Assembly: GCA_028289885.1 (NCBI GenBank)
Contig: JAQGKX010000073.1
Span: forward strand, 1-64,000
Length of the DNA stretch: 64,000 nucleotides
Direction of reading: 5' to 3'
From: Sphingomonadales bacterium
Lineage (GTDB): Bacteria; Pseudomonadota; Alphaproteobacteria; Sphingomonadales; Sphingomonadaceae
Below, one piece after another: positions 26,201-33,526 of the stretch (position 1 is its first letter; each line of letters starts with the position of its first letter). Under the pieces are notes generated by a model that saw only the letters and a program-made list of their open reading frames with translations, was not told where the DNA came from and did no database searches. A program made the translations under genes and the position numbers.

Positions 26201-27178
26201 CTATACTGCGATTGCGGGAACGGGCGCAGCGCGTGTCGGCATGTCCCTTAGCTCACGTGGCAGGCCGAATTCCAGATTTTCCTCGACACCGTCGAGTTGT
26301 GAAACCGTGACCGGCCCGATGCGGCGCAATGCCGCGATGACGCTGTCCACCAGTTCATCGGGAGCGGACGCCCCGGCGGTCAGTCCGACAGCCTCGATCC
26401 CGTCGAACCATGCGGGGTCCAGTGCGTCACCGTCGGCGACAAGATAGCTGGGCAGTCCCTCGGTAACGCCGATCTCGCGCAAGCGGCTGGAATTGCTGCT
26501 GTTCGGCGAACCGACCACCAATAACACCTGCGCAACCCGGCAAAGGTCACGCACGGCGGTCTGGCGGTTCTGCGTGGCATAGCAGATTTCGGAGACATCC
26601 GGTCCCATCACGTCGTCAAACCGTGCGTTAAGCGCTTCGATGACGTCGCGCGTATCGTCCACGCTGAGCGTCGTCTGGGTGATATAGGCGACAGGCGTAT
26701 CTGTCGCGATGTCGAGCGCTGCCACGTCGGTGACAGACTCAACGAGATTGACGGGAACGCCGACCTGTCCGACCGTACCCTCCACTTCGGCATGGCCATG
26801 ATGCCCGATCATGATCAGCGTGCGTCCGGTATTGCCATAACGCCGCCCTTGCAAATGGACCTTGGTGACGAGGGGACAGGTGGCGTCGAGCACCGGAAGC
26901 CCACGCGCCTTGGCCTCTTCCTCGACCGCGCGCGGTACGCCGTGGGCGCTGAACACCGTCATATTGCCTGCAGGAACTTCGGAAAGATGATCGACGAACA
27001 CCGCGCCCTTGCGCCGCAGCGTGTTCACGACATGCTGGTTATGAACGATCTCGTGACGGACATAGACCGGCGCGCCATATTTTTCGATTGCCCGCTCGAC
27101 GATCTCGATCGCACGGACGACTCCGGCACAGAAACCACGGGGCTTGGCGAGGATGACTTGCAAATGGTGTCCTTTCAT
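26201..27178 (-). CDS. ispH: 4-hydroxy-3-methylbut-2-enyl diphosphate reductase
   Basis: A 325-residue IspH/LytB enzyme with the three iron-sulfur cysteines in [15 protein letters not shown] (Cys 17), [12 protein letters not shown] and [13 protein letters not shown], plus the [11 protein letters not shown] motif and [11 protein letters not shown]. It makes IPP and DMAPP in the last step of the MEP pathway, supplying the farnesyl diphosphate that the hpn genes use. Position directly upstream of hpnH suggests co-transcription from the spacer at 27179-27423, divergent to hpnM. Confidence 0.97.
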   Translation of the reverse strand: MKGHHLQVILAKPRGFCAGVVRAIEIVERAIEKYGAPVYVRHEIVHNQHVVNTLRRKGAVFVDHLSEVPAGNMTVFSAHGVPRAVEEEAKARGLPVLDATCPLVTKVHLQGRRYGNTGRTLIMIGHHGHAEVEGTVGQVGVPVNLVESVTDVAALDIATDTPVAYITQTTLSVDDTRDVIEALNARFDDVMGPDVSEICYATQNRQTAVRDLCRVAQVLLVVGSPNSSNSSRLREIGVTEGLPSYLVADGDALDPAWFDGIEAVGLTAGASAPDELVDSVIAALRRIGPVTVSQLDGVEENLEFGLPRELRDMPTRAAPVPAIAV

Positions 27179-27363
27179 TCCCTGAATGGAAATGACGAAT
27201 CCCGATGTACGCTCCGGTAACGGGGCTAGCCTTTAACCGCAGATAGTCACAACAAAAAGCTGCAATTGATGGTTCGAGTGTATTGCGCGATGTTCCGCCA
27301 GCAAATTCAGCAATTTATAGTGCGCAGCGATGGACTGGAACGATCGACATTCAGGCGATATAG

Positions 27364-27377
27364 GCTGAAGGTTCAGC
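27364..27377. promoter_or_regulatory. Inverted repeat in the ispH/hpnM divergent spacer
   Basis: GCTGAA-GG-TTCAGC is a perfect 6-bp inverted repeat about 45 bases upstream of hpnM and about 185 bases from the ispH start, so it is well placed as an operator for hpnM. It is followed directly by the tandem duplication at 27382-27420. Confidence 0.35.
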
Positions 27378-27381
27378 TTTC

Positions 27382-27420
27382 GGCCAGTATTTTTGGAGCA
27401 TGGCCAGTATTTCGGAGTAT
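27382..27420 (+). repeat. Tandem duplication of the hpnM ribosome-binding region
   Basis: GGCCAGTATTT occurs at 27382 and again at 27402, each followed within a few bases by GGAG and an AT(G) (TTGGAGCATG, then CGGAGTATG). The unit is about 20 bases long. The first copy carries an ATG at 27400 in frame with hpnM but with GGAG too close; the second copy puts GGAG 7 bases before the ATG at 27424. Confidence 0.6.
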
Positions 27421-27423
27421 GAA

Positions 27424-28029
27424 ATGCCTGCCAAATACCGATCCCTTGCCCTCTCTTTGGTGATGGTGGCCGCGATTCCGGTGGTTACCTATGCGCAGGA
27501 CGCGGCGAGTGGCCCTGTGCAAACTCTCGACGATGGCCTGCTCGCCATCATGAAGGGCGGCAAGGCGATGGGTTTCGCCGGTCGTGCCGCGCGGATCGGG
27601 CCGGTCGTGGATCGCGTGTTCGACCTGCCGCTGATGACGCGGCTTGCGGTGGGACCAGCGTGGACGGGCATGACGCCGGGTGACAAAACGGCGCTGGTGG
27701 CCGCGTTCCGGCGTCTGACGATCGCGCAATATGCCGGAAATTTCGACGGCTGGTCGGGTGAGACTTTCAGCATCGATGCAAAGGTAGAGGCGCGGGGCGA
27801 AGACCGGCTGGTCAGGACCACACTCAAATCGCCAAAGGGGAGCCCCACCCAACTGGCCTATCGGTTGCGGCAGGGGGCCGGGGGATGGCGCGTCATCGAC
27901 GTCTTCTACCAGAACTCGATCAGCCAGCTGGCTACCCGTCGATCCGATTTCGGACGAAGCGTCGCCACCGGGGGTGCAAAGGGGCTGATCGCGCACCTCG
28001 ACCAGCTTTCCGAAAAGGCGGCGCGCTGA
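27424..28029 (+). CDS. hpnM: HpnM, MlaC-type periplasmic lipid-binding protein
   Basis: A 201-residue MlaC/Ttg2D-family protein with a signal peptide cleaved near residue 24 (TYAQDA). The family core is seen in DLPLMTRLAVGPAW, FRRLTIAQYAGNF and GGWRVIDVFYQNSIS. MlaC proteins ferry phospholipids across the periplasm; the hopanoid-locus version is named HpnM and may move hopanoids or balance outer-membrane lipid. The ATG at 27424 is chosen for its spacing to CGGAG; ATG 27400 is the alternative. An MlaA homologue starts 20 bases downstream. Confidence 0.9.
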   Translation: MPAKYRSLALSLVMVAAIPVVTYAQDAASGPVQTLDDGLLAIMKGGKAMGFAGRAARIGPVVDRVFDLPLMTRLAVGPAWTGMTPGDKTALVAAFRRLTIAQYAGNFDGWSGETFSIDAKVEARGEDRLVRTTLKSPKGSPTQLAYRLRQGAGGWRVIDVFYQNSISQLATRRSDFGRSVATGGAKGLIAHLDQLSEKAAR

Positions 28030-28049
28030 CACGTTCGCGGGTTCTCGGA

Positions 28050-28952
28050 ATGCGGAAAGTGCTGATTGCTGCGGCTTTAGCGATGCCCGGTCTGGCCAGC
28101 GCTCAAACTGTGACGCCGCCCGCTGTCGTGAACGGCATCACTGAACCGGGGGCGAAAGCGCAACCGGTCCGGGCGCGTGGTCATGCTGCCGCAGGTGATC
28201 CGGCCGAGGGCGTGAACCGCGGGCTTTTCTCCGTCCACCAGTTCCTCGACCGGCTGTTATTCCGGCCCGTTGCGATGGTGTATAAGACGATTGTCCCGAA
28301 GTTCGTTCGCACCGGCGTTCGTCACGTCATCTCCAACATGTCCGAGCCGGTGGTGTTCCTGAATGACGTCCTGCAGCTCAAGCCCAAGCGTGCGGTGCGG
28401 ACGTTCGGGCGGTTTGCGATCAACACGACCTTGGGTGTCGGCGGGATCATCGACGTGGCGAAGGGCGAAAAGCTGCCGCACCGGAACAATGGTTTTGGTA
28501 ATACATTGGGCCGCTACGGCGTTGGGCCGGGACCCTATCTGTTTATTCCGTTGGTCGGACCAACCGATCTGCGAGACCTGATCGGGGGGCAGGCCGATGG
28601 CGCGGTGTTGCCGCTGGCGGTGGGTGATCCGTTCAACCGGACCGCCTATATCATTCCGACGCTGGCGCTGGGGGGGCTGGACCAGCGCATGGAGTTAGAT
28701 GCGGACCTAAATGCGCTGCTGTCTGGGGCCGCCGACCCTTATGCGACGTTGCGATCGGTGTACCTGCAAAGTCGTGCGGCAGAGGTCGGCGAAATCAGGC
28801 ACGGTCGGGGCGGTGGTACGCTGGATGACCCGCTCGTCGATCCAGAAGCCGCGACGGGGCATGTTGCGCCACCGGCCCCTGCGGATGTTTTCGATACGAC
28901 GCCTGCTGATCCGGATGCCTCAGCGGATGGTGCTGAGTCGGGGAAGCCGTGA
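28050..28952 (+). CDS. MlaA/VacJ family outer-membrane lipid-asymmetry protein
   Basis: A 300-residue MlaA homologue: EGVNRGLFSVHQFLDRLLFRP, FLNDVLQLKPKRAVRTFGRF, INTTLGVGGIIDVA and GVGPGPYLFIPLVGP are the family's conserved blocks. MlaA removes mislocalised phospholipid from the outer leaflet and hands it to MlaC. The N-terminus (LAMPGLASAQTV) is a signal peptidase I type signal without a lipobox Cys, unlike E. coli MlaA, which is a lipoprotein. The C-terminal 45 residues are Pro/Asp/Ala-rich. It follows hpnM by 20 bases, so the two probably work as one lipid-transfer pair. Confidence 0.9.
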   Translation: MRKVLIAAALAMPGLASAQTVTPPAVVNGITEPGAKAQPVRARGHAAAGDPAEGVNRGLFSVHQFLDRLLFRPVAMVYKTIVPKFVRTGVRHVISNMSEPVVFLNDVLQLKPKRAVRTFGRFAINTTLGVGGIIDVAKGEKLPHRNNGFGNTLGRYGVGPGPYLFIPLVGPTDLRDLIGGQADGAVLPLAVGDPFNRTAYIIPTLALGGLDQRMELDADLNALLSGAADPYATLRSVYLQSRAAEVGEIRHGRGGGTLDDPLVDPEAATGHVAPPAPADVFDTTPADPDASADGAESGKP

Positions 28953-28964
28953 ATAACCGTTGAC

Positions 28965-28993
28965 TGGCAGCTAACGCCCAGTGGCGGTCATTC
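28965..28993. repeat. Dispersed repeat copy A
   Basis: This 29-bp element matches copy B (29438-29466) at 24 of 29 positions (shared TGGCAGCTAAC, CCAGT and CATTC). It overlaps the stop codon of the small lipoprotein gene on the minus strand. Confidence 0.6.
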
Positions 28994-29402
28994 AGGGACC
29001 ACCCGACGTCGGCCACTCTTTTGCGTTCCACCCCTCGCTACAGCGAGAGTGAGGGCCTTTACACATTGGGGCGGTGTTCATGATGGAACGGACCTCTTTA
29101 ACCCGTTCGCACAAAGCCGCCGGAGAAACTTCAAGCACGACCTGCGGCACCGGGTTCGTGCCGCTCAGTTCAATCATGTACGAACGCAACTTGTTATTGG
29201 AGGTCGGCATCTTGTCATAGATGACTGTCCCATCCGACCCCAAGAAAAAGGGTGCCAAAGGCAACAGGTGACCTACGCCATCCTTTTCCGTCCCCCAGTT
29301 TGACAATGGAACAGCACACGCGGCGGCATAGGTCTTTTGAGATGTATGGCATCCCGACAGTGTCGCTCCGACGATTAGTGAGATGGTCAGGCAGCGGATC
29401 AT
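28992..29402 (-). CDS. Small orphan lipoprotein of unknown function
   Basis: A 136-residue protein with a lipoprotein signal (lipobox LSGC, Cys about residue 18) and a small exported domain containing four more Cys. I do not recognise the family. Base composition is more AT-rich than the neighbouring hopanoid genes. It is divergent from the small membrane gene at 29485, and the pair is bracketed by copies A, B and C of a short dispersed repeat, which suggests separate acquisition. Confidence 0.6.
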   Translation of the reverse strand: MIRCLTISLIVGATLSGCHTSQKTYAAACAVPLSNWGTEKDGVGHLLPLAPFFLGSDGTVIYDKMPTSNNKLRSYMIELSGTNPVPQVVLEVSPAALCERVKEVRSIMNTAPMCKGPHSRCSEGWNAKEWPTSGGP

Positions 29403-29437
29403 GGCTGTATGATGGTGCTTGAATTCGTATTAGGCAA

Positions 29438-29466
29438 TGGCAGCTAACCACCAGTAGCAGACATTC
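29438..29466. repeat. Dispersed repeat copy B
   Basis: This copy lies in the divergent promoter region between the small lipoprotein gene and the small membrane gene. It is 24/29 identical to copy A. With the following bases it also forms an imperfect inverted repeat (AGCTAAC, 18 bases, GTTGGCT). Confidence 0.6.
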
Positions 29467-29484
29467 GTTGGCTAGGGGAATGGA

Positions 29485-29703
29485 GTGCGCATTCGCTATA
29501 CCGTCGTGATGCAAGTGTTTTCGGGCTTATTAATAATGGCGCTTTGCGTCACGTTCCTAGTGATCGGCTTTGTGACAGGCCGACTCCCGAATAGTGTGAT
29601 CGAGCCTGAGCGCGCAACCCAACCTTGGGGCTTTTGGGCGCTAGCGACGGTCTATGCCTTTGGTGCGTTGGTTGGTCTGATGATCGTATGCGAAAATTTA
29701 TGA
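29485..29703 (+). CDS. Small two-helix membrane protein, unknown
   Basis: A 72-residue protein made almost entirely of two hydrophobic helices (about 10-30 and 48-68) joined by a short polar loop. The start is GTG 29485, with AGGGGAATGGA just before it. No family recognised. Its stop codon directly abuts repeat copy C. It could be a small inner-membrane protein; a chance frame is possible but the two clean helices and ribosome-binding site argue for a gene. Confidence 0.5.
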   Translation: MRIRYTVVMQVFSGLLIMALCVTFLVIGFVTGRLPNSVIEPERATQPWGFWALATVYAFGALVGLMIVCENL

Positions 29704-29736
29704 TTATGCCCGCTTTCCACCATTTTTAGACATTGC
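29704..29736. repeat. Dispersed repeat copy C (diverged)
   Basis: It reads ATGCCCGCTTTCCACC, then ATTTTTAGACATT: an incomplete inverted repeat ending in the GACATT seen in copy B. It begins on the base after the stop codon of the small membrane gene. It resembles short intergenic repeats common in sphingomonad genomes; that comparison is from memory and not checked. Confidence 0.4.
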
Positions 29737-29744
29737 CCCGAAGG

Positions 29745-32336
29745 CTACTCAACCCGATCCCCGGGCGGCCCCAACAACGCGGGTTCGAAGATCAGCGCGC
29801 AGACCAGTGTCCATGCGAGTGAGATCATCAATATCATCCCCATGCTCGCGGTGCCGGGATGGTGCGACAGGGCGAGGCTGCCGAAGGCGCTGCCGGTGGC
29901 GATTGCGCTGAACAAGACGGCGCGCGCGAGGCTCGACTGGAGCAGGTCGGTTGCGCCGCCGCGCCATGCCATGACGAAATAGATGTGGAACGCCACCCCG
30001 ACCCCGAACAGCAACGGAAAAGCGATGATGTTGGCAAAGTTGATCTGCTGGCCGATCACCGCGCAGGTGCCGAGCGTCAGGAAGCCCGAAAGGACCACCG
30101 GGGCAAGCGTAAAGGCCACTTCGCGGACGTTTCGCAGGACGAGGAACAGCAATATGCTGACCAGCGCCAGCGCGAGGACGCCGGCCTGGATAAAGGCGAA
30201 TGCCACGGTTTTGGCGGCTTCCTGCGTGGCGACGGGCAGGCCGCTCGCTTCGGGGGCGATGCTGCGTACGGCCTTGGTAAAGCGGGTGAGCACGCGATTG
30301 TCGTTGCTGTCGCCGCGTGGAAAGACCTGCACCAGTGCGCGACCGTCCTTTGCCACCCAGTCTCCTGCGACCTCGGGCGGCAGCGAGGCGCGTGTCACCG
30401 GTCCCGCAGTAAGCGAGGCGCGTACCTGATCGAGCATGGTGCCCAGCGGCGTGACCAGCAGTTCGGCAGCGCGCGTCCGGGCGGCGGGTGTCGCGCGCGC
30501 CAGACGGTCGAAGGTCCACCCGAGCGCAAGGGCCTCCGTGGCGGACCGCCCGGTTTGCGACGCTCCGACTTTGGCAAGCTGCGCCGCAGTCGCGGACAGG
30601 GCGGTGACAGTCTCCGCATCGGTCGGCGGCGGCGTGATGTCGAACGGATTGACCGTCGCGTCGAGCAACAGCGAAGCATCCTCGATCAGCGAGAGCTTGG
30701 CCGGTTGATCGGCGGGGACGAAGCTGTCGACGGTAATCGCCTCGGCAACCTCGGGCAGTGCCGACAGCCGCCGGGCAAGCACGGCAGCCTGTTCGGGGTT
30801 CGCTGCCAGCACGTTGATCGTGTTCGGTGTACGCAGCGGATCATGCATCAAATCGGCCAGCGCGCGCATGGCGGGCCCATCGGGGTTGCGCAGATGCAGG
30901 GGGTTGAAGTCGAAACGCACGACCGGCAACAGGGCGATGCTCCCCACCATCGACACGCCGAACGCCCATAATATCGCGCGGCGATGGCGCACCAGCCAGC
31001 GATCGGTCGCCGCCGCGCCGGGGAGGATGGCCTCTGTTTTAGGCGCGTTGGGCTTCAGCAAAACGAGCAGCGCGGGGAGCAGGGTGATGCTCAACAACAG
31101 CGCGATCACCATGCCGAGCCCTGCGATGATGCCGAGTTCGGAAATGCCGACATAATCGGTCGGCAGGAACGCGCCAAAGCCGAGGAACACCGCGCCAGCC
31201 GCAAGGGTGAGCGGCGCGGCGAGCGCAATGGCGGCGTTTTTCAGCGCGACATCGACGGCGGCACCATCCCGGCGTTCGGCATTGAAGCGGACGCTGACCT
31301 GAATGCCGAAATCGACGCCGAGGCCGACGAACAGCGGAATGAACGCGACCGAGATCAGGTTGAGCGTACCGACCGCGAACAGCCCGACTGCGGTGGTGAT
31401 GACCAGCCCCGCGACCGTCGTGACGAGGATGGCAGCTACAATCCGGACAGATCGCGTCGCCAGCCACAGCGTCAGCAGCATGGCGGCTGCCATGACGAAG
31501 CCGACGAAGCCGATGTTCTCCTGAAGGCTCGCAAACTCCTCGTCGGCAAGCGGCACTTCACCGGTCGCGCGCACCGAAACGCCATGAGCCGCGTCCAGAC
31601 CCAGCGCTGCGGCATGGGACATAATGGCGGCGACGGCGACATTGCCGGGTTCGAGCGAGCCATAGTCGAGTTTCGGCTGGACGAGTATGAGCCGCCTTAG
31701 CGGAGCGACGGTCGTGCCGCCTTTTGCGAACAATTGCTGCCACGAGAATGTGGCGGGTTTGCCCTGCATCGACAGGTCGAGGCTGACGCGCATCGCCCGC
31801 ACAGGCCCCACGATTCGGTCGAACGATGTCGAGCCATTTTCCACGCCGGTCAGCAACGTCGCAACCGCATTGGCCACGCCGCGCAACGATGGGTCAGCTG
31901 CCAGCGGTCCGAGCAGCGGCTGCGCCCCGATCAACGAAGCGGTCGCGGCCTTCACTTCGGCGGTCGATCCGAACAACAGGCCCTCGCGGTCGAAAAACGC
32001 CCCGCCATCGGGTCGGCGGACAAGACGAAAATGCGTCGCATCGGTGGAAAGACGCGCAGTTAACTTGATCGTGGCTGCCTCGGCAATCTCGGCCGTCCTG
32101 CCATCGACGATTATCAGCACGGCGTCGGTCAAATGCGGGAATGCGGTCTCGACCTTGCTTTCGTTTCGACGCCAGTCGACATCGGGCGATATCAGTGCAC
32201 CGGTGTCCGTCGTCATCGCAAAATGGCCCGCCGCAAAGGCCAGCGCACCAACAACCAGCGCCAGACCGAGAAGCAAAACGGCAAGTGGACGTACTATGCC
32301 GATCTTTACGAGCCTGATGATTCCCGCGACGATCAT
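29745..32336 (-). CDS. hpnN: HpnN, RND-superfamily hopanoid transporter
   Basis: An 863-residue MMPL-type RND protein with two sets of about six membrane helices (one helix at 12-38, a cluster at about 270-430, a second cluster near the C-terminus) and two large periplasmic domains. Visible signatures include LFVGLGVDFGIQVSVRF and FPLLFGVGVAFHIYFVM. HpnN in Rhodopseudomonas is needed to place hopanoids in the outer membrane. It follows a DUF2141 gene by 7 bases on the same strand and forms the outer edge of the hopanoid region. Confidence 0.93.
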   Translation of the reverse strand: MIVAGIIRLVKIGIVRPLAVLLLGLALVVGALAFAAGHFAMTTDTGALISPDVDWRRNESKVETAFPHLTDAVLIIVDGRTAEIAEAATIKLTARLSTDATHFRLVRRPDGGAFFDREGLLFGSTAEVKAATASLIGAQPLLGPLAADPSLRGVANAVATLLTGVENGSTSFDRIVGPVRAMRVSLDLSMQGKPATFSWQQLFAKGGTTVAPLRRLILVQPKLDYGSLEPGNVAVAAIMSHAAALGLDAAHGVSVRATGEVPLADEEFASLQENIGFVGFVMAAAMLLTLWLATRSVRIVAAILVTTVAGLVITTAVGLFAVGTLNLISVAFIPLFVGLGVDFGIQVSVRFNAERRDGAAVDVALKNAAIALAAPLTLAAGAVFLGFGAFLPTDYVGISELGIIAGLGMVIALLLSITLLPALLVLLKPNAPKTEAILPGAAATDRWLVRHRRAILWAFGVSMVGSIALLPVVRFDFNPLHLRNPDGPAMRALADLMHDPLRTPNTINVLAANPEQAAVLARRLSALPEVAEAITVDSFVPADQPAKLSLIEDASLLLDATVNPFDITPPPTDAETVTALSATAAQLAKVGASQTGRSATEALALGWTFDRLARATPAARTRAAELLVTPLGTMLDQVRASLTAGPVTRASLPPEVAGDWVAKDGRALVQVFPRGDSNDNRVLTRFTKAVRSIAPEASGLPVATQEAAKTVAFAFIQAGVLALALVSILLFLVLRNVREVAFTLAPVVLSGFLTLGTCAVIGQQINFANIIAFPLLFGVGVAFHIYFVMAWRGGATDLLQSSLARAVLFSAIATGSAFGSLALSHHPGTASMGMILMISLAWTLVCALIFEPALLGPPGDRVE

Positions 32337-32343
32337 TGCGAAA

Positions 32344-32823
32344 TCATCTTGGCGGAGTCGGCGCGTTGCGGCCGATGAAATAGCGCAGCTTCAACTGTAT
32401 CGTGCGTGGCTGCCCGTCATAGGCAAAAACTGCTTCTTCCCATTTCGGCGGCGCAAAGCGAATCCTGGCGTCGTTGGAAAAGCCGACGCCTTCCCTGGGG
32501 ATACCGAACAGTGCACGATCGATCTTGCGGTTGCCGTTTTCATCATAATAAACCTGCGCGGCGTAACGTCCGGGCGGCAGGCCGGCGAGTGTAACGGTCG
32601 TCGTGCCAACGATCGCGGGCGCTTCGGCAGAACGCGGGCAATCCCTCAGGAACTGGGCCTCGGTGCAGATATCGACATGGACGGTTCCGGTGCGCGCGCG
32701 AACGTTTGAAATCTCCACTCGGAGGGTCCCGGGAGCGTTTGCGGCACCAAGCAAGGCTCCGACCGCAATCGCCGCAATCGCCGCAATCATCGCCGCAGTT
32801 TCGGGGGCTCGGCGGGCCATCAT
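32344..32823 (-). CDS. DUF2141 secreted protein upstream of hpnN
   Basis: A 159-residue exported protein with an Ala-rich signal sequence (to about residue 29) and a DUF2141 domain: RVEISNVRARTGTVHVDIC, LAGLPPGRYAAQVYYDENGN and GIPREGVGFSNDA. DUF2141 is a small beta-sandwich periplasmic family without a known activity. Only 7 bases separate it from hpnN, so it is probably co-expressed and may assist hopanoid export or localisation (inference from position). Confidence 0.85.
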   Translation of the reverse strand: MMARRAPETAAMIAAIAAIAVGALLGAANAPGTLRVEISNVRARTGTVHVDICTEAQFLRDCPRSAEAPAIVGTTTVTLAGLPPGRYAAQVYYDENGNRKIDRALFGIPREGVGFSNDARIRFAPPKWEEAVFAYDGQPRTIQLKLRYFIGRNAPTPPR

Positions 32824-32950
32824 CTAAACTCGGGCGTGGTCGGCATGAACGTCATCGATAGGGTACCAATCGAAACCGGATTAGGAGGCCAGGTCTTGCA
32901 CGGCAAGGCCAAGCCGCTGTGCAAGCCGTTTGAATTTGGTATGCGGCGGA

Positions 32951-33376
32951 ATGATCTTTTTGATATTGGCCATACTGGCAACGCAAAACGCACCGGCCCG
33001 ATCCAGTGGGAATTGGGGACCGAAAGACATTGCCGCGCGAAAAGCTGCGCATGACCGAACGCTTCCGCCGTTCCGGTCAGCCATGACGCAATGGAAGGCG
33101 TGCCTCGTCCCGCAAGCCAAACGCAGGGCGTCATCACCGGGAGCACCCGTGGTCATCGCCAACGCGGCCCTGGCGGCCTGCTCGAAGTGGGAGAAGCCGA
33201 TCAAGGCCGGACTGCCGACGCAAATGGCGCTTAACAACACAGGGATGCCGTTTGCCTCCGCGATGAAGTTCGCCGATAATCTGGTCGAAGAGAGCTTTGT
33301 GATGCTCAGATCGGGCGTGCAGCAGCAGATCACGTCGATCGTCGTCACCCAGCGTGCCACACGAGCCAAGCGATAG
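32951..33376 (+). CDS. Small secreted protein, unknown
   Basis: A 141-residue protein with a hydrophobic N-terminal signal (MIFLILAILATQNAPARS) and a helical mature part containing two Cys in WKACLVPQAK and AACSKWEKP, which could form a disulfide. No family recognised. The ATG at 32951 is preferred; TTG 32930 is in frame too. It is divergent from the DUF2141/hpnN pair and precedes a TBDR by 150 bases. Confidence 0.6.
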   Translation: MIFLILAILATQNAPARSSGNWGPKDIAARKAAHDRTLPPFRSAMTQWKACLVPQAKRRASSPGAPVVIANAALAACSKWEKPIKAGLPTQMALNNTGMPFASAMKFADNLVEESFVMLRSGVQQQITSIVVTQRATRAKR

Positions 33377-33526
33377 GCCCACTTGCCCTTTACCGCGATC
33401 AGGGAACGCACGAGCTTACCTGCTGTGTTGCAACAAATATGTCTCTCACTTGTAAACTGCTTGCCTTAATCCACCCCTACCCGTCCCCAATCGCGTTCCG
33501 GCCAACGGTTCGCTCCGGGGAATATC

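Noticed and set aside
29438-29480. Integron attC site at repeat copy B
   Set aside because: The inverted ends AGCTAAC and GTTGGCT resemble the attC core but break the RYYYAAC/GTTRRRY consensus, and no integrase is near.
29859-30971. 370-codon plus-strand frame inside hpnN
   Set aside because: Composition typical of an antisense shadow and hpnN has clear RND signatures.
33377-33526. Pho box upstream of the first phosphoesterase-linked receptor
   Set aside because: Best match to the two-half-site consensus was about 8 of 14 positions; the other two receptor promoters were no better, so no PhoB site is called.
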